From positions 7,688,001 to 7,752,000 of the forward strand of contig JAJTUQ010000002.1 of the NCBI GenBank assembly GCA_021399445.1: a DNA stretch of 64,000 nt, given 5' to 3'. A program made the position numbers and the translations under genes. Numbering within the stretch: position 1 is the first letter of the stretch; every line of letters begins with the position of its first letter. Below the pieces are notes generated by a model. That model was not told where the DNA came from. It worked only from the letters and a program-made list of their open reading frames with translations, and ran no database searches. Positions 23,215 to 33,996 of the stretch are shown one piece after another. The DNA is from Xylogone sp. PMI_703 (taxonomy: Eukaryota > Ascomycota > Leotiomycetes).

Positions 23215-23994
23215 CTAAAATGCAGCCTCTAGCTCTGTAAAATATTCTGCAAGGAGTCGTTTCATATATAGACTAAGATTCGAAATGCTACGAGCGACAT
23301 CAGTGATTTCTGGGTGTAAATCACGAGCTTGAAAAATGGCTGAAAGCATGCCAAAGACCACTGCATCAAAAGAAGTTGGCTTCTCTGTGCCTAATACAAA
23401 TTCACTGTCCCCTAGAATCTGGGACACGGCGAGCAGATCATTTTTGGCCTTTTCAATGATTTCTTGAGGTGTATAGCGGCCGGTTCCCTGGTTATATACC
23501 CGTGCAACGTAATCATCCCTGATGGCCTCTGTCACAGCGGACTGCCCGCCGCGGGTGGCTTTGAAAAAGAAGGTGGAGCCAGCATCATCAAAGAATTCAT
23601 AGTAGAGAATTATCCAATAAAAGTGATCTTCCAATGTCCTCTGCACTAAGTGGCCTACTGTAATCTGTTTGGGAGTGAGAATTGAATCAGGATTCGAAAA
23701 TTTGGTCTTTAGGAAGTTGATGATCAAGTCAGAGTCGCTGATCGTAACACCATCGACAGTGATAAAAGGAATTTTATGGCGTGGAGCGGCGTCCAAGTTT
23801 GGTTCCAAAATTGTGGTATAATTGATGCCAAAGAAGCGAAGGTAAGCCTCGAGCTTTAGAGGGAATGGAGAAAGGTTCGGTATGAATCGTTTTAATTCGG
23901 AATCAACAATATCAAAACGATGTAGTCCGATTACTGTGGAAGGAGTGACAGAACACTGGTCATAAGGGTTATCATAAACAGGATATTTTTCCAT
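23215..23994 (-). CDS. GST-like protein, metaxin/failed-axon-connections type
   Basis: This single-exon gene encodes 259 residues. An N-terminal thioredoxin-like domain (IGLHRFDI, SPFPLKLEAYLRFFGINY, HKIPFITVDGVTISDSDLIINFL) precedes a helical GST-C-like domain ending in LGTEKPTSFDAVVFGMLSAI. This order is that of the failed-axon-connections/metaxin-like GST group, common in fungi, some of them detoxification enzymes. The Pro before the helix is kept, but a clear catalytic Ser or Cys is not evident. The ATG at 23994 is used because the longer frame starts with TTG. A MITE lies 0.3 kb upstream. Confidence 0.8.
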   Translation of the reverse strand: MEKYPVYDNPYDQCSVTPSTVIGLHRFDIVDSELKRFIPNLSPFPLKLEAYLRFFGINYTTILEPNLDAAPRHKIPFITVDGVTISDSDLIINFLKTKFSNPDSILTPKQITVGHLVQRTLEDHFYWIILYYEFFDDAGSTFFFKATRGGQSAVTEAIRDDYVARVYNQGTGRYTPQEIIEKAKNDLLAVSQILGDSEFVLGTEKPTSFDAVVFGMLSAIFQARDLHPEITDVARSISNLSLYMKRLLAEYFTELEAAF

Positions 23995-24295
23995 TTTCAA
24001 CTCTGGAGTATATTGCGTGTTATTTAGAGCTGATAGTAGAGGAATCTATCTTCATTTTTATATCGAAAAGTTCGGGCTGTTTGCTCGTATAGGCTTACTA
24101 CAGGTGCCCACCATTTTGAAAAACGGCCACTGCCGCTTTCACGAGCCGAATCCTTCTAGCTTACAAATATACATATTGGTTTTGGGAGGCTGTCAAATTG
24201 CAAAGCGATATTTCGAGTTAGGAGACTGGGCAACTCTGTTGAATAAACTCCCGGTTGATAGGGACTGCTTAAATCCGCGGACAACGACAGAGATC

Positions 24296-24547
24296 GGCCT
24301 GTTTGGTAACAACAAGTCGGCTTCCAGTTTCTCCAGTTTCATATTGATCACCTCATCAACATGGCGCCAATGCCAAACACCTCAATTCCCCCTATTTTGC
24401 TTCACTTCCATAAGCTTCGTCTAATGTAATATTCGGACGAAAAAGAAGTGCTGACTCTAAGCTCCTGAGTCAAGTCTCTGAATTTCGATTACCTGGTTAA
24501 TATGAAGTCCGGAAAATGGAGGCCAACTTGTTGTTACCAAACAGGCC
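24296..24547. mobile_element. MITE-like element with 30-bp terminal inverted repeats
   Basis: The left arm (24296-24325) and right arm (24518-24547) are inverted copies, identical at 28 of 30 positions, beginning GGCCTGTTTGGTAACAACAA. The 252-bp unit has no coding capacity. Size and arms fit a miniature inverted-repeat transposable element. No convincing target duplication could be read. It lies between the GST-like gene and the first UstYa gene. Confidence 0.75.
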
Positions 24548-24731
24548 CTAAGTCACACGCTAGTTAATCAATGGATGCTCACTGCATATGAATTGACATA
24601 TGATCTATCCGATACGTAAACAGGACCCATTGGCCAATGTGCTAGCCATACAAAGTCAACTGACTTGAGTTAGGTGCAACTCTGCTTCAAAATATCTGCC
24701 TTTGTGACGTGAATGTGACTGGTCACTTTAT

Positions 24732-25790
24732 TCAAGACTCAAACCTCAGAGCATCATTTTCTTTGGCCCATGAAGCGAACTTGTCGAAATTTCGGCACAT
24801 ATGTACCGCCCCCCAGCCGCTAGATCCCTCACTTTTAAGTGTCCTACCATCACTCTCTAAGAAAGGCTCTAATGTTGTATCGCTATAACACATGATAGTC
24901 TGTCGAAGGTAATCAAAGCAATGTTCCACATGTTCAGTCACTATATGACCTGGTGGATTGTTAGCAATATGAACGGGGTGATTGAGAGCTTCAGTTCCGC
25001 CATCTAACACGGTATGCCAAGCTGCACGCATTAGGGCACTATAGATCTAGTCAGCGTATTGGATGCGCATATAGTATGGGAAGTTAACTAGCTAACAGGC
25101 AGTGCAGTTGGTGAAAAGCAGCTAGGGCATATATCTGTTTGCCAGTCTCGGCTTGAATGTGAGACGCCGGCAGCCCAATCGTCTGCGGATTTTCAACTAG
25201 AAGATATCCTGAAAATTGTAAGAAAGTACTGCTCTGTGCATTGAAACAAATAAACTCAAGCAAGTCGCTTTCAAATAATAACGTACGCCCATGCTGAATA
25301 TTGGCCCATGCCAAGTCACTTTCGACAGTGCGATTTGTTGGATTAAAAAGATCGTCTGGCATGAAGAGTGTAGAGACTCGAGAGTCTACAATGGCTAGAG
25401 TAAAAGACGTAAATTAAGTCTACAGTTAGATTTGTTGATTTGTAGAGTGCGCTCGATCATTTACTGAGAATATAAATTCTGAAAAGGAGAGTACTCACCT
25501 GTAGGTATGACTGGATCCGGTATCGGTTGATTATTGAATTGCCAGATCATTAGTCCTACTGTGGCTATTGCAATCACAATGATTAGGAACCTGCACAAAA
25601 GGCTCCAGCGGGCCCGAGGCCTAGACTGTTGGCTGTGGGAGACATCGGGACCTTCTCTATATCGTGAACGCAGAAAAGGCGTTACAAGAAATTGACCATG
25701 TTCTAGAATGAGGCTACTGGCCGCAATATCCTCGTCTTCACAAATGAGCGGATTATTTAAGGCGTCTGGCACGGGCTTGTATTCATTCAT
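24732..25790 (-). CDS. UstYa-type (DUF3328) oxidase-like protein A
   Basis: This three-exon gene encodes a membrane-anchored UstYa-family protein. A cytosolic N-terminal part is followed by one membrane segment (LLCRFLIIVIAIATVGLMIW) and a lumenal domain with both family motifs, FHQLHCL and HVEHCFDYLRQ, then MCYSDTTLEP and MCRNFDKFASWA. UstYa homologues carry out oxidative tailoring, including macrocyclisation, of ribosomal peptides and some other metabolites; the paired HxxHC motifs are thought to bind metal. One intron splits HC from the next residues, as in the other UstYa genes here. It marks the left edge of the candidate RiPP cluster. Confidence 0.9.
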
Positions 25791-26850
25791 GATACCGTTT
25801 CTTCATGTGAAAGAGATTTGCCTTGAGTTGGGCTGATTATCAAAGCATTTCATAAGCACATAGTATCAAATATAAACATTAATAAGGGTATAGCTTGCAT
25901 GATATATATGATGGGATGCGGTATTTTGTTTTATATCTCTCCCTCTTCTTTTCCATCGTGCCAGTCACCTGCAAACCGGTAGCTCCGCTGATTAGTACAA
26001 CTGGGGATTAGGATAGCGATTCGAGATCGCATACCCAAATTGGAAGTTTGGCGCTGATCTTGATAATGGATCATTTATTCCCACCAATGTATCTAGACTA
26101 AACAAAGTGAGTATTTGCAGATTGCTATATCGATAGGTTATAAGTTATAATTAACAAAAATGTGCACTAGGTCGATACTTTCTACTCTACTCTAGTCGGG
26201 CCGATGGTTACTGTTTGGAATCATTCACGTTAAACTATGGTAGGGCCGTTTGGATACTGGGTGCTGGCTTGCAATGAAATGATTTAGAATCCAGAGAATA
26301 GATAGATAATAGGAATTAGCCAACACATAACGTAGTAAACAAATTTGCTATAGGATATTACAGCATTGCAATTTCCGTAAAGTAAGAAACATTACTTTCT
26401 ACATATTTTACAAAGTATCTGCAATGAATTCCTTCCCGAGGACCCACTCTAATACTTCTAATCCGGCTGACTGCTTGTAAGATGGGCTGAGGAGATTAGT
26501 AGTTTAGAAATAAGGATCATTATTCGTTTCGTAATATATTGTTGAGAAGAGTACATAAAAGAAACGTACTAGGTTATATGGAGACTAATCACACATCCGT
26601 CTCGGAGAGTCTCATTTTCTCTACATTATATCCACTGAGATTTCGAATGCATAACCATAGCGATTATAGTATTTCCAATGTTCTATTAATAATTCGTTAC
26701 CAGAATGGAATCATCTTCTCTAAGACTGGAATTTTAAAACCAAGAGCTTTATCCCCCGATTCTATAGCATGTGATTGTTGCCTAGCTTACATGCTTTCCC
26801 TAAAACGCCATTCAAAGCTATTTAACGCCATCCTCCTCAATCATGTCTTG
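25791..26850. other. Intergenic, no gene seen
   Basis: This AT-rich spacer holds the promoter of UstYa gene A and the 3' flank of the regulator gene. The frame at 26539-26859 on the plus strand has no recognisable content. Confidence 0.55.
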
Positions 26851-29023
26851 TTAAATTAAGGTTCTTTTACAATCCAGGCTCGCCATCGCATCAGTCCAAT
26901 CCACACACCCCCCTTCATCATCTCGCATTTGCCAGCATCGCTTCGCAATGCGCATTACTGTACTACACTTTTCTTTTGTTACCAGGTTATCTATTCCATC
27001 ATTCTCTAGTATTTTCTGAAACGCGAGCCTTTGATCAATAGTCTCGACCATGCAGCCGGTTACACATAGCGGCCAAACAACATGTTGGATTAAGTCTTCG
27101 TTGGCGACGGTCTCAAGAATTTTCATAGACTCGACGATATTGGTGCGAATCTCATCTAGGTGAGGATGTGGACCGGAGACAACAACATAAAGAAGCGTGA
27201 GAGCCGATCGAGCAAAGGTTTTGGTGACGAGCAATACTTCATCAGGAGATATGCTATCAACTAAATCGTTGCAATGATGATTTTCGTTCTCAGCTTGTTC
27301 AGCTGTCCCATCCAGCCATGCAATAATCATATCTTTAATTTTTGTCGCTTTTACCACCAGCTCGATGAAGCTCAGACTAGTACTCTTTTCCGCATCTATC
27401 TTCCAGCGATCAAGCTCGAGGATCTTGCTCAGTGCAATGATGACCCAGTTTTGGCAGCCGAAAAGGGCTTCGATATGTACGTTGTGTACTTCAAGGATGA
27501 GTTCTAGTGTAGAATGAAGAAGTGGTGCTGATCTTGTAGAAGCGCCCCAAATTATGTCGAAAAAGACAATGCCACTTGTGAAAAAGCTTAGGGCGTAGCT
27601 GCTTGAGTTCCTTGGTGCAGTGGGTGGTGGTGAAACGCTACTGGGACTCCTGGTAGACTCTTCGGAAATCTGGCTTGGTTCATCAATAGAGGGCCTGCTT
27701 TCCGATGTAGTCGCTATAGATTCTGACCTGTCTTGAGCCACAAAGGAATATAGCTCGAGTGATGGGTCAAATGTAACCTGGGAGAGAAGTTCGATACCTG
27801 CGGTCATATGCAAGAGCCAATTTTCCAGGCTGCCTTGGAGAATCTGAACAGCCTATCAGCAACAGTACACATGAGAGCACCGTCTGGTAGAGACAACGCA
27901 AGAATAAATCTAGGTGCTAAGAGATAAACCTTACCTGGAGCGAGATCAGGTGTACCACACAGCCGAGAGCTTCAAGATGTGCTTTGAATTTCTCGGTATG
28001 ACTAAGATTATCAAAGATCTGAATCCTCTCAATATGATTTCTGAACTCTTGCAGGGCTAACATATGGAAAGTCCACCATCGACTTTGATGGCTCACTTTC
28101 TTTGAATTTTTATTATTCTGATGTAGTGGCTGAACTAAGCTGTACGCTCCTAGACTCAGGACTGCGTAATGGAGAGCAACAGATCGAGAAATTAAGACTA
28201 AGAGCCAGCCTCTAGGACCACTATTATTGCTGTTGACTGAGTGCTGCGTATAGAATGGGAAAAGTAAGTGGAATACATGGTCAAAATAATACATTAGTGT
28301 AACAATCTGTTCATCGTCAACTATTAGTGGTGCTGACGGACCAAACAAACCCGGCCTGCTGATATCGGTAGGAATGAAGGCATCCTGTAGCACTCCAGTA
28401 GACCAAAGCGATGCAGTTTCTATAGCTGACTCGAAGACTATCGGCATCGAGATCTTGGTTGCATCCTGTTTTAAGGGGCTTTCCAAGACTGGAATATTCC
28501 AGGCAGTTTCCGGTGTTGTGTTTAGGGAATATTCATCCAGCTCCATCTCACCGGGGGTATCTCCAGCATGCTCGTCACCTCTGAGAAGTACGGAGTGTTG
28601 CGAGTATGAACTAATAACGGATGACTGCTTGGATATAGAGGGATTTTCTGGATCCGGAGTCAGACTTGAACTCCAGATTGAGGACAAAGAGGAGGAGGAT
28701 GAGGGAAGATCCTTTTCTGCGGATTCAGTTCGCCAATCCTTTGGAACGACGTCGGGCGTAGTGGTAGCCATCCACGTGATTGTCCCAATAGAATCTTGTC
28801 TCAAGCGGCTTCTCTGACCACGGGCACGCTTGATTGAACGCTTCAACTCCTCAAGATGGAGACGCTCCTTAGCACCACCATCCATCCAATCCGGCTTTGG
28901 TCCATAACCGTCACACTCGATTTCGAGATTTCGACAGGCTGAGCAACAAGGATGCACCTCGTCACACTTTTTTCGGCGTAGTCGACATGTCCAGCACCCA
29001 AGAGTGCTGCGATGATCAGGCAT
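26851..29023 (-). CDS. Zn(II)2Cys6 transcription factor
   Basis: Two exons (29023-27935 and 27852-26851) give about 696 residues. The N-terminal zinc cluster reads GCWTCRLRRKKCDEVHPCCSACRNLEIECDG, a complete six-Cys binuclear cluster of the class often found in fungal gene clusters. A low-complexity Ser-rich linker and a fungal-specific transcription factor domain follow (LMYYFDHVFHLLFPFY; C-terminal MRIAKRCWQMRD). It lies inside the UstYa-rich region, next to UstYa gene A. It is therefore the best candidate for the cluster regulator that would bind the CCGCGCGG sites, though this pairing is inferred. Confidence 0.9.
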
Positions 29024-29771
29024 GTTAGAGCAGGGAAAGTGGAAGGGAGCCGTGGAGAAAAAAGGAGGAGGGGGAAAGAGAAGAGACAGTGAGGATGCTG
29101 GCTACCACAAAGATCACGGTGAGTCGTAGTCCGACATGAGTAGAACAAGAAGTGATTGACTGGTAAATTGGTTATTGAAGGAAATGCTTTGTCATATTTA
29201 GATGCCACAGCTTGCTGACTACAGGATCAAGGCTGACTGCTTAGCTTACTCATGGAAAGAACGGGAGTGGACAACTGCGGGGTAAGGGCAGGAATACGAA
29301 TCTAGATCACAATCGGGATGAGAATTAGCATTGGAACCTGAATGGAAATCTTCCATTCCTTGGCATCTAGTGTGTTTCGGCCAATCCAACAGTGGCTGTA
29401 CGCCGTAAGATGTGCAAGTGGGGGGTGGAATCCCCAGAGGGATACAGGTCCGGTCCGACAGACCCCTAGTCAGCCCTGTTATCTTGATCATTTTGATGCT
29501 TGTCACATGGTGATTTCAGATATTTAGGATGGTGTTATTTATGGGCAAAATGCAACTGCAGCATGAGGTGAGCCGACATCCGTAAGACGGACCAGCATCG
29601 GGGAACCGCCGCTGTAGTTGTACGTATTATCCACGCTCCAGGTATTGCTGCTAGCTCCCGCAGCCACCCGTGAGCCGTTGGTATTGGCGGGAGATTTCAA
29701 TTATCGTATCCTATACGACGGAAGCATCTCCGGCGGCGCATAAGATGGGGTTATTATGGTATGTTTCCTCA

Positions 29772-29791
29772 TCCTCCTCCTCCTCCTCCTC
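29772..29791 (+). repeat. (TCC)n microsatellite
   Basis: About six and a half uninterrupted TCC triplets. It is a simple repeat with no evident function. Confidence 0.7.
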
Positions 29792-30122
29792 AGATGGAAA
29801 TGCATACTGGACGGCACGGCATTTCAGAGATGTGGAATGGGTTTCTCTCAGCCCGGCTAATACGGAGTAATACTTGAGCAGTACACCTTTCACAGAACGA
29901 CCCACCAGCTCCACTAGAGAACATTAGTGCAGCCGAGCCGTTCTGATATCAAGGCGCTACCAAGCAGTTTCAGAGGTCCGCCGAGGTTCGGTGCTGATTC
30001 CAAATCCTACCACCGTTACTGCGAGCGAAAGGAAACCCACAAAGCAGACTAGACAGGGGCCTAGAGTTACCGTGACTGCCCCGCGGCTACCAAATCTCCA
30101 CAAAGATTAATGATTACCTATC

Positions 30123-30282
30123 TACCGTATATTCTCAAATCTACCAGAGTTATACCATCCGGGGGGACGGACCTTGTGTCAGCAGCCACCCATACAAAAG
30201 GAGTTCAAGATCCTTGTATAATTGACACAATCTAATACATGTTAGGCTAGTCTTACTCTGGTAGATGTGAGAATATACGGTA
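30123..30282. mobile_element. Short MITE-like element with 28-bp inverted ends
   Basis: The arms at 30123-30150 and 30255-30282 are inverted copies with one mismatch in 28. The outermost bases are TA on each side of CCGTATATTC, which fits Tc1/mariner-type insertion at TA, although TA alone is weak proof. The 160-bp unit is non-coding. Confidence 0.65.
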
Positions 30283-31347
30283 CTCTACGATAAAGGGCTT
30301 GAGCTTTTGGATTACTGAGATTTCACAAAGACCAAGCCTTCCCACGGCTCAGAGAGAAGAATTAGACTTTGATCACTGCTAGTACAGATGTGGATGCCCA
30401 CCCCTCTTACCAATTACCTTATAGAGGAACTATCACTCAAGTACCGTGCAAGAGGGCCAGGGGTACTTCGACAAGGCAAGGGTTCGATGGCCCCACGTGG
30501 AATGCAACTCCTTGGCTTGCTTATCTTAACTCCCCGTGCTCCTATTCAAGATAAGGTGGATGTCTCCTTTATTACGGTATCTAATGTATCATCAGACCCG
30601 GTACGACTCGTGCTCACAGCGTTCCCCATTCTTGATCCTTACAACTCTCAAACTCCACCCCTCTACTACACGGATGTGTACTGCCCACCAGTAAACACGG
30701 CCATATCCCACTTGGCGGGGAAAGGAGCTGCGCTTATGCAGCTATGCGGTAGTTTTTACCCGTCACAGTAGTTCTCACATATTCAAAATAAGCATAATTC
30801 CGGAGCTTCTCTGAAGAAAGTTTCCACACATTACATAAGTGCTAGGACCGGGACTTTAGTAAACTTCGGACTTGACTTTTAAATTACAATGCGATGTATA
30901 TTTATAGAGAACACATTTGTGCGCAAAATTTAAGTGTTTGGCAAAGTTGCTTGAATGCAACTCATTAACATGTTGCCACTGACGTCATCAAAGGGGGCTT
31001 CCATGTTTTCGATGCCTTTGATCACAATATCTGATAGAATTATACAAGTACTTTATGTGAGCCAATATACAACTGCTAAGCCACTGTCGTAGTTCTTCGG
31101 GTGTCTTCAGCGTGGAAGTGAGGCATTCCGACCCGCCAGCGGGACAGAACTAGAAAGTAAGAGCTAGCAGTTTGCCTTGCATATACGGCATATTACAAGC
31201 CCTCTCGAGTCTCGGGCAACAACTGCTGCCGAAACGCTAGGGTGAATGATAATGTAATCTCAATGCAGGTGATGGGTGGCTTTAATTGCTTGAAGTACAG
31301 ATAGTAAACAATGGGATTAGAATACAAATTGCCATAAGAGGCTGAGT

Positions 31348-32601
31348 TCAAAAGCATACTTGTGTAAACCACTCAAGATCACCATGAGTCTCGTGACACC
31401 AAACATCATCCTTGTAAACAAAGTCTTCCAGCGACTTTAAACAATGATCAATATGTCCGATACTGAGATCACGAGGACACACATGCGTGTTGGAGCGTTT
31501 AGCCTCCAGGTACCGTCGTATTGCAGCTACACAATGCGCAATATGGAAGCGGCCATCAACATTAAGATAGCCTTCCGAAGTTGTAGCAAAACCAAGGAAG
31601 CCCGCATCCAGATAACGAGAGGATGTGTAGACCCGTTCCACATGTGGATACCGAGCCTTAAACCAGTCTTGTACACCAACTTCCTGACTTGTCAGCATCG
31701 CTGTGGGGATGAGAGTTTGATCATCCAGCCGCAAAGTATAGTTATCAGGGTTGTGATCGGCCCGCCAGTAGCTTACGTTGGAAGAAGTTAAAGTTAATTG
31801 ATACCGTAAGCCGGACGAAGAGGCGTCCGTTGGGAACTGCACCCACGGTTCTTGCTGCTTAGCAGATTGTGCCTGCGTATAGCCATGGATTGCTCGGAAG
31901 ATAAGTCCAAAAGAGAGCATGAGAGCGGCTACTATGGCGAGTAATGTAATCCAAACTAGCCTAGTCCCGCTTTTCAACGGCAGATAATCTGATCCCGAGA
32001 AAACCGCCCGCGAACCTGCTAGTTTTCGTGAGTTTAGACATGATTCAACTGCTGACCTCTCGGCGTATGACAACTCAAGCTTCTCCAAAATCGTCTGGTC
32101 GACAGCCTGGAGTGAGACTACGTAACTATGATGCGTCTCATCTGGCTTATCATCAGCTGGAGACAGATAAGGGTGAGGTTGTCCGTAGATCCTGGTTACT
32201 GACGAGGAGCCCTGGAATAATGCAGACTCCAAGTCATGTACTGTCTGGCGGAGTGCCCCGTCGGATCTTTGCGAGGTGCGAAGGACCCAGAGCGCGTAGA
32301 GGCTGAAGTTCTTAGGCTTGGGCCACACAACCCACTTGGAAATTCGTTTCGAAACGCAATGCTTGACGGATATGGGAAGTTCAAAAATCGTTACTCCGTC
32401 GTACTGTTGCTGAACTACATCGGAAATGAGGTCTGTAAGGCCAATTTCCCCCTTGCTGAGCTTTTTCAAGCGGGACACGCGAATGATGATTTGTAATGCG
32501 TTTGCTGCGTTTGTCAATAAAGGAGCTGATTCAGGCCCGTCCATTATGGTAGTTTTTGGGTCCAACTTGGAAATTCGTATTGAAGAGTTGGCTGGGTGCA
32601 T
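31348..32601 (-). CDS. UstYa-like HxxHC membrane protein B with long N-terminal part
   Basis: This single-exon gene encodes 417 residues. The first 210 or so are not recognisable. A membrane segment (LVWITLLAIVAALMLSFGLIF) follows, then a lumenal domain with two spaced motifs, FHIAHCVAAIRRYLEAK and HIDHCLKSLEDFVY. The pair of HxxHC motifs after one membrane helix is the UstYa plan, but the N-terminal part is far longer than the family's usual 30-60 residues. An alternative start at 32544 would shorten it slightly. Two CCGCGCGG palindromes lie 293-490 bp upstream. I infer an oxidative tailoring role in the RiPP pathway; a domain fusion or a separate subfamily are both possible. Confidence 0.75.
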   Translation of the reverse strand: MHPANSSIRISKLDPKTTIMDGPESAPLLTNAANALQIIIRVSRLKKLSKGEIGLTDLISDVVQQQYDGVTIFELPISVKHCVSKRISKWVVWPKPKNFSLYALWVLRTSQRSDGALRQTVHDLESALFQGSSSVTRIYGQPHPYLSPADDKPDETHHSYVVSLQAVDQTILEKLELSYAERSAVESCLNSRKLAGSRAVFSGSDYLPLKSGTRLVWITLLAIVAALMLSFGLIFRAIHGYTQAQSAKQQEPWVQFPTDASSSGLRYQLTLTSSNVSYWRADHNPDNYTLRLDDQTLIPTAMLTSQEVGVQDWFKARYPHVERVYTSSRYLDAGFLGFATTSEGYLNVDGRFHIAHCVAAIRRYLEAKRSNTHVCPRDLSIGHIDHCLKSLEDFVYKDDVWCHETHGDLEWFTQVCF

Positions 32602-32893
32602 GGAGGGTCAATTCCGACTTTTATACTGCAAATTCTGTTATTCATGGGCTGTAGTATTACGTTCCAACTAATAATCGCTTACTGCTTCCGTAAACAGGCG
32701 TTTTTACATCGAAACCCCGTCACTTTGCCCAGTTGCTCCCCATTATACAAGACGCCGCTCAGCCTTGTAATATAAAGAATAATTTGAATGGTATATCGAC
32801 ACTAGTTCTATACACGATAGGATTATCAAGCTTATCCTGGACTAATAATAATTGCTAATAACGTAAGTACTGCATGTTACTGCGTTTTGTCAT

Positions 32894-33090
32894 CCGCGCG
32901 GCATCTAAAAACACAATGGGAAAGAGCGGGAACTTTATCCATGATTTCGTGTTCGTTTAGAAGCTTGGATGTACTATGGCGGAACTATAATTTAATGATA
33001 TCGATGTAGTTTGCGCATCATACGTAAGCTTGGATAAGAAATCCCATCATTGTTGGATCTACATTTGCTTGATACATCCTAGCCGCGCGG
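32894..33090 (-). promoter_or_regulatory. Two CCGCGCGG palindromes upstream of gene B
   Basis: Perfect copies lie at 32894-32901 and 33083-33090. CCG-N2-CGG is an everted pair of CGG half-sites, the type bound by Zn2Cys6 dimers. The same octamer recurs before the precursor and between UstYa genes E and F. Confidence 0.55.
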
Positions 33091-33883
33091 TATACGCATC
33101 CGGAAGTTGGTGTACAACTTTGTACGCGTAGCATGTGTGTGGTACGTATGTAAGCTGCACAAACAAGGAACAGCGGCAGTTTATACACTTTCGGAAGGTG
33201 TCATTCTAAGATAGCAGATGCGTCTAACGAGTTTTAAGGGGTCACTTGAAAAAGCTTAGTCTTCAAGTAAGCTAGGCCAACAAGGTACTTGTATAGTTGC
33301 TGTACTAACAGATACCATAATTATTGATAAGGCCGAAACCCAGCTGGAGGAACTTCGATTACGGCAGAGTACATTGAGATTCCGAGCACATTGAAAGAAG
33401 ATCCGCGTCTTCCAGTGCCAGACACCAGATTTAATTCTTAAGTTTTCCATGGCGTTGTCTACACAGTATCTGCACAGGTGTTAAGGTTATTGTTGGTATT
33501 AGCAATATAGTCAATGGAAATTGATTCGCTAATTTCAATGCATTTAAATCTTTTGTACAACCAGTCTCCAGTCTAGGCAGATTTTCGTATCATATTCATA
33601 GATGTTAACGAGGTATAAATCTTGAAACATAACGTTAGTTCTGTGGTAAACTACATGTCCACTAGCTACATCATCTTCTCACGGTAACGGGTGACGGAAA
33701 ATCAAGTGGAGCATGACAGAACAAAGTAAGCAAGAAGATCAAATAAACAGTAATCTGGCGTTTCCCACATCCATACTCGTTATTCACAATCGGCACTGAT
33801 CAGATCCACTCTTATCTACTCTTATCCAATCCATAGGCATGAGCAAGATATTTGCCGAGAAGCAATTACTTAGCATGTGTCCC

Positions 33884-33974
33884 CTAGTTTAACGTTAGTA
33901 GACAATACCTACTATAATAAAAATAATTTCCACCAGTTTTATGGACGCAGTAAATTTGAAATTTTGATACTTAC
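33884..33974 (-). other. Probable 3' UTR intron of the precursor gene
   Basis: A strong donor (GTAAGT) lies 23 bases after the stop codon. A perfect TACTAAC branch site and an acceptor TAG follow 91 bases from the donor. The short stop-to-junction distance would not be expected to trigger nonsense-mediated decay. Confidence 0.5.
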
Positions 33975-33996
33975 CGACAGATACAAAAGTAGCCTC

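Larger units (their letters stand above)
29024..31347. other. Long intergenic region with repeats
   Basis: No gene is well supported in these 2.3 kb. A plus-strand frame at 30388-30771 is open for 127 codons, but its product is unrecognised and it lacks other support. The region also holds a short TCC microsatellite and a small inverted-repeat element. Confidence 0.45.
32602..33996. other. Intergenic, promoter of gene B and 3' flank of the precursor
   Basis: No gene is seen. It contains two CCGCGCGG sites and the proposed 3' UTR intron of the precursor gene (33884-33974). Confidence 0.55.

Noticed and set aside
26244..26270. MITE-like end (GGGCCGTTTGGATAC) near 26.2 kb
   Set aside because: No inverted partner was found nearby, so an element cannot be delimited.
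30388..30771. Open frame of 127 codons in the cluster's central gap
   Set aside because: The product is unrecognised, the composition is not distinctive and there is no supporting context. Kept only as a note in the intergenic entry.
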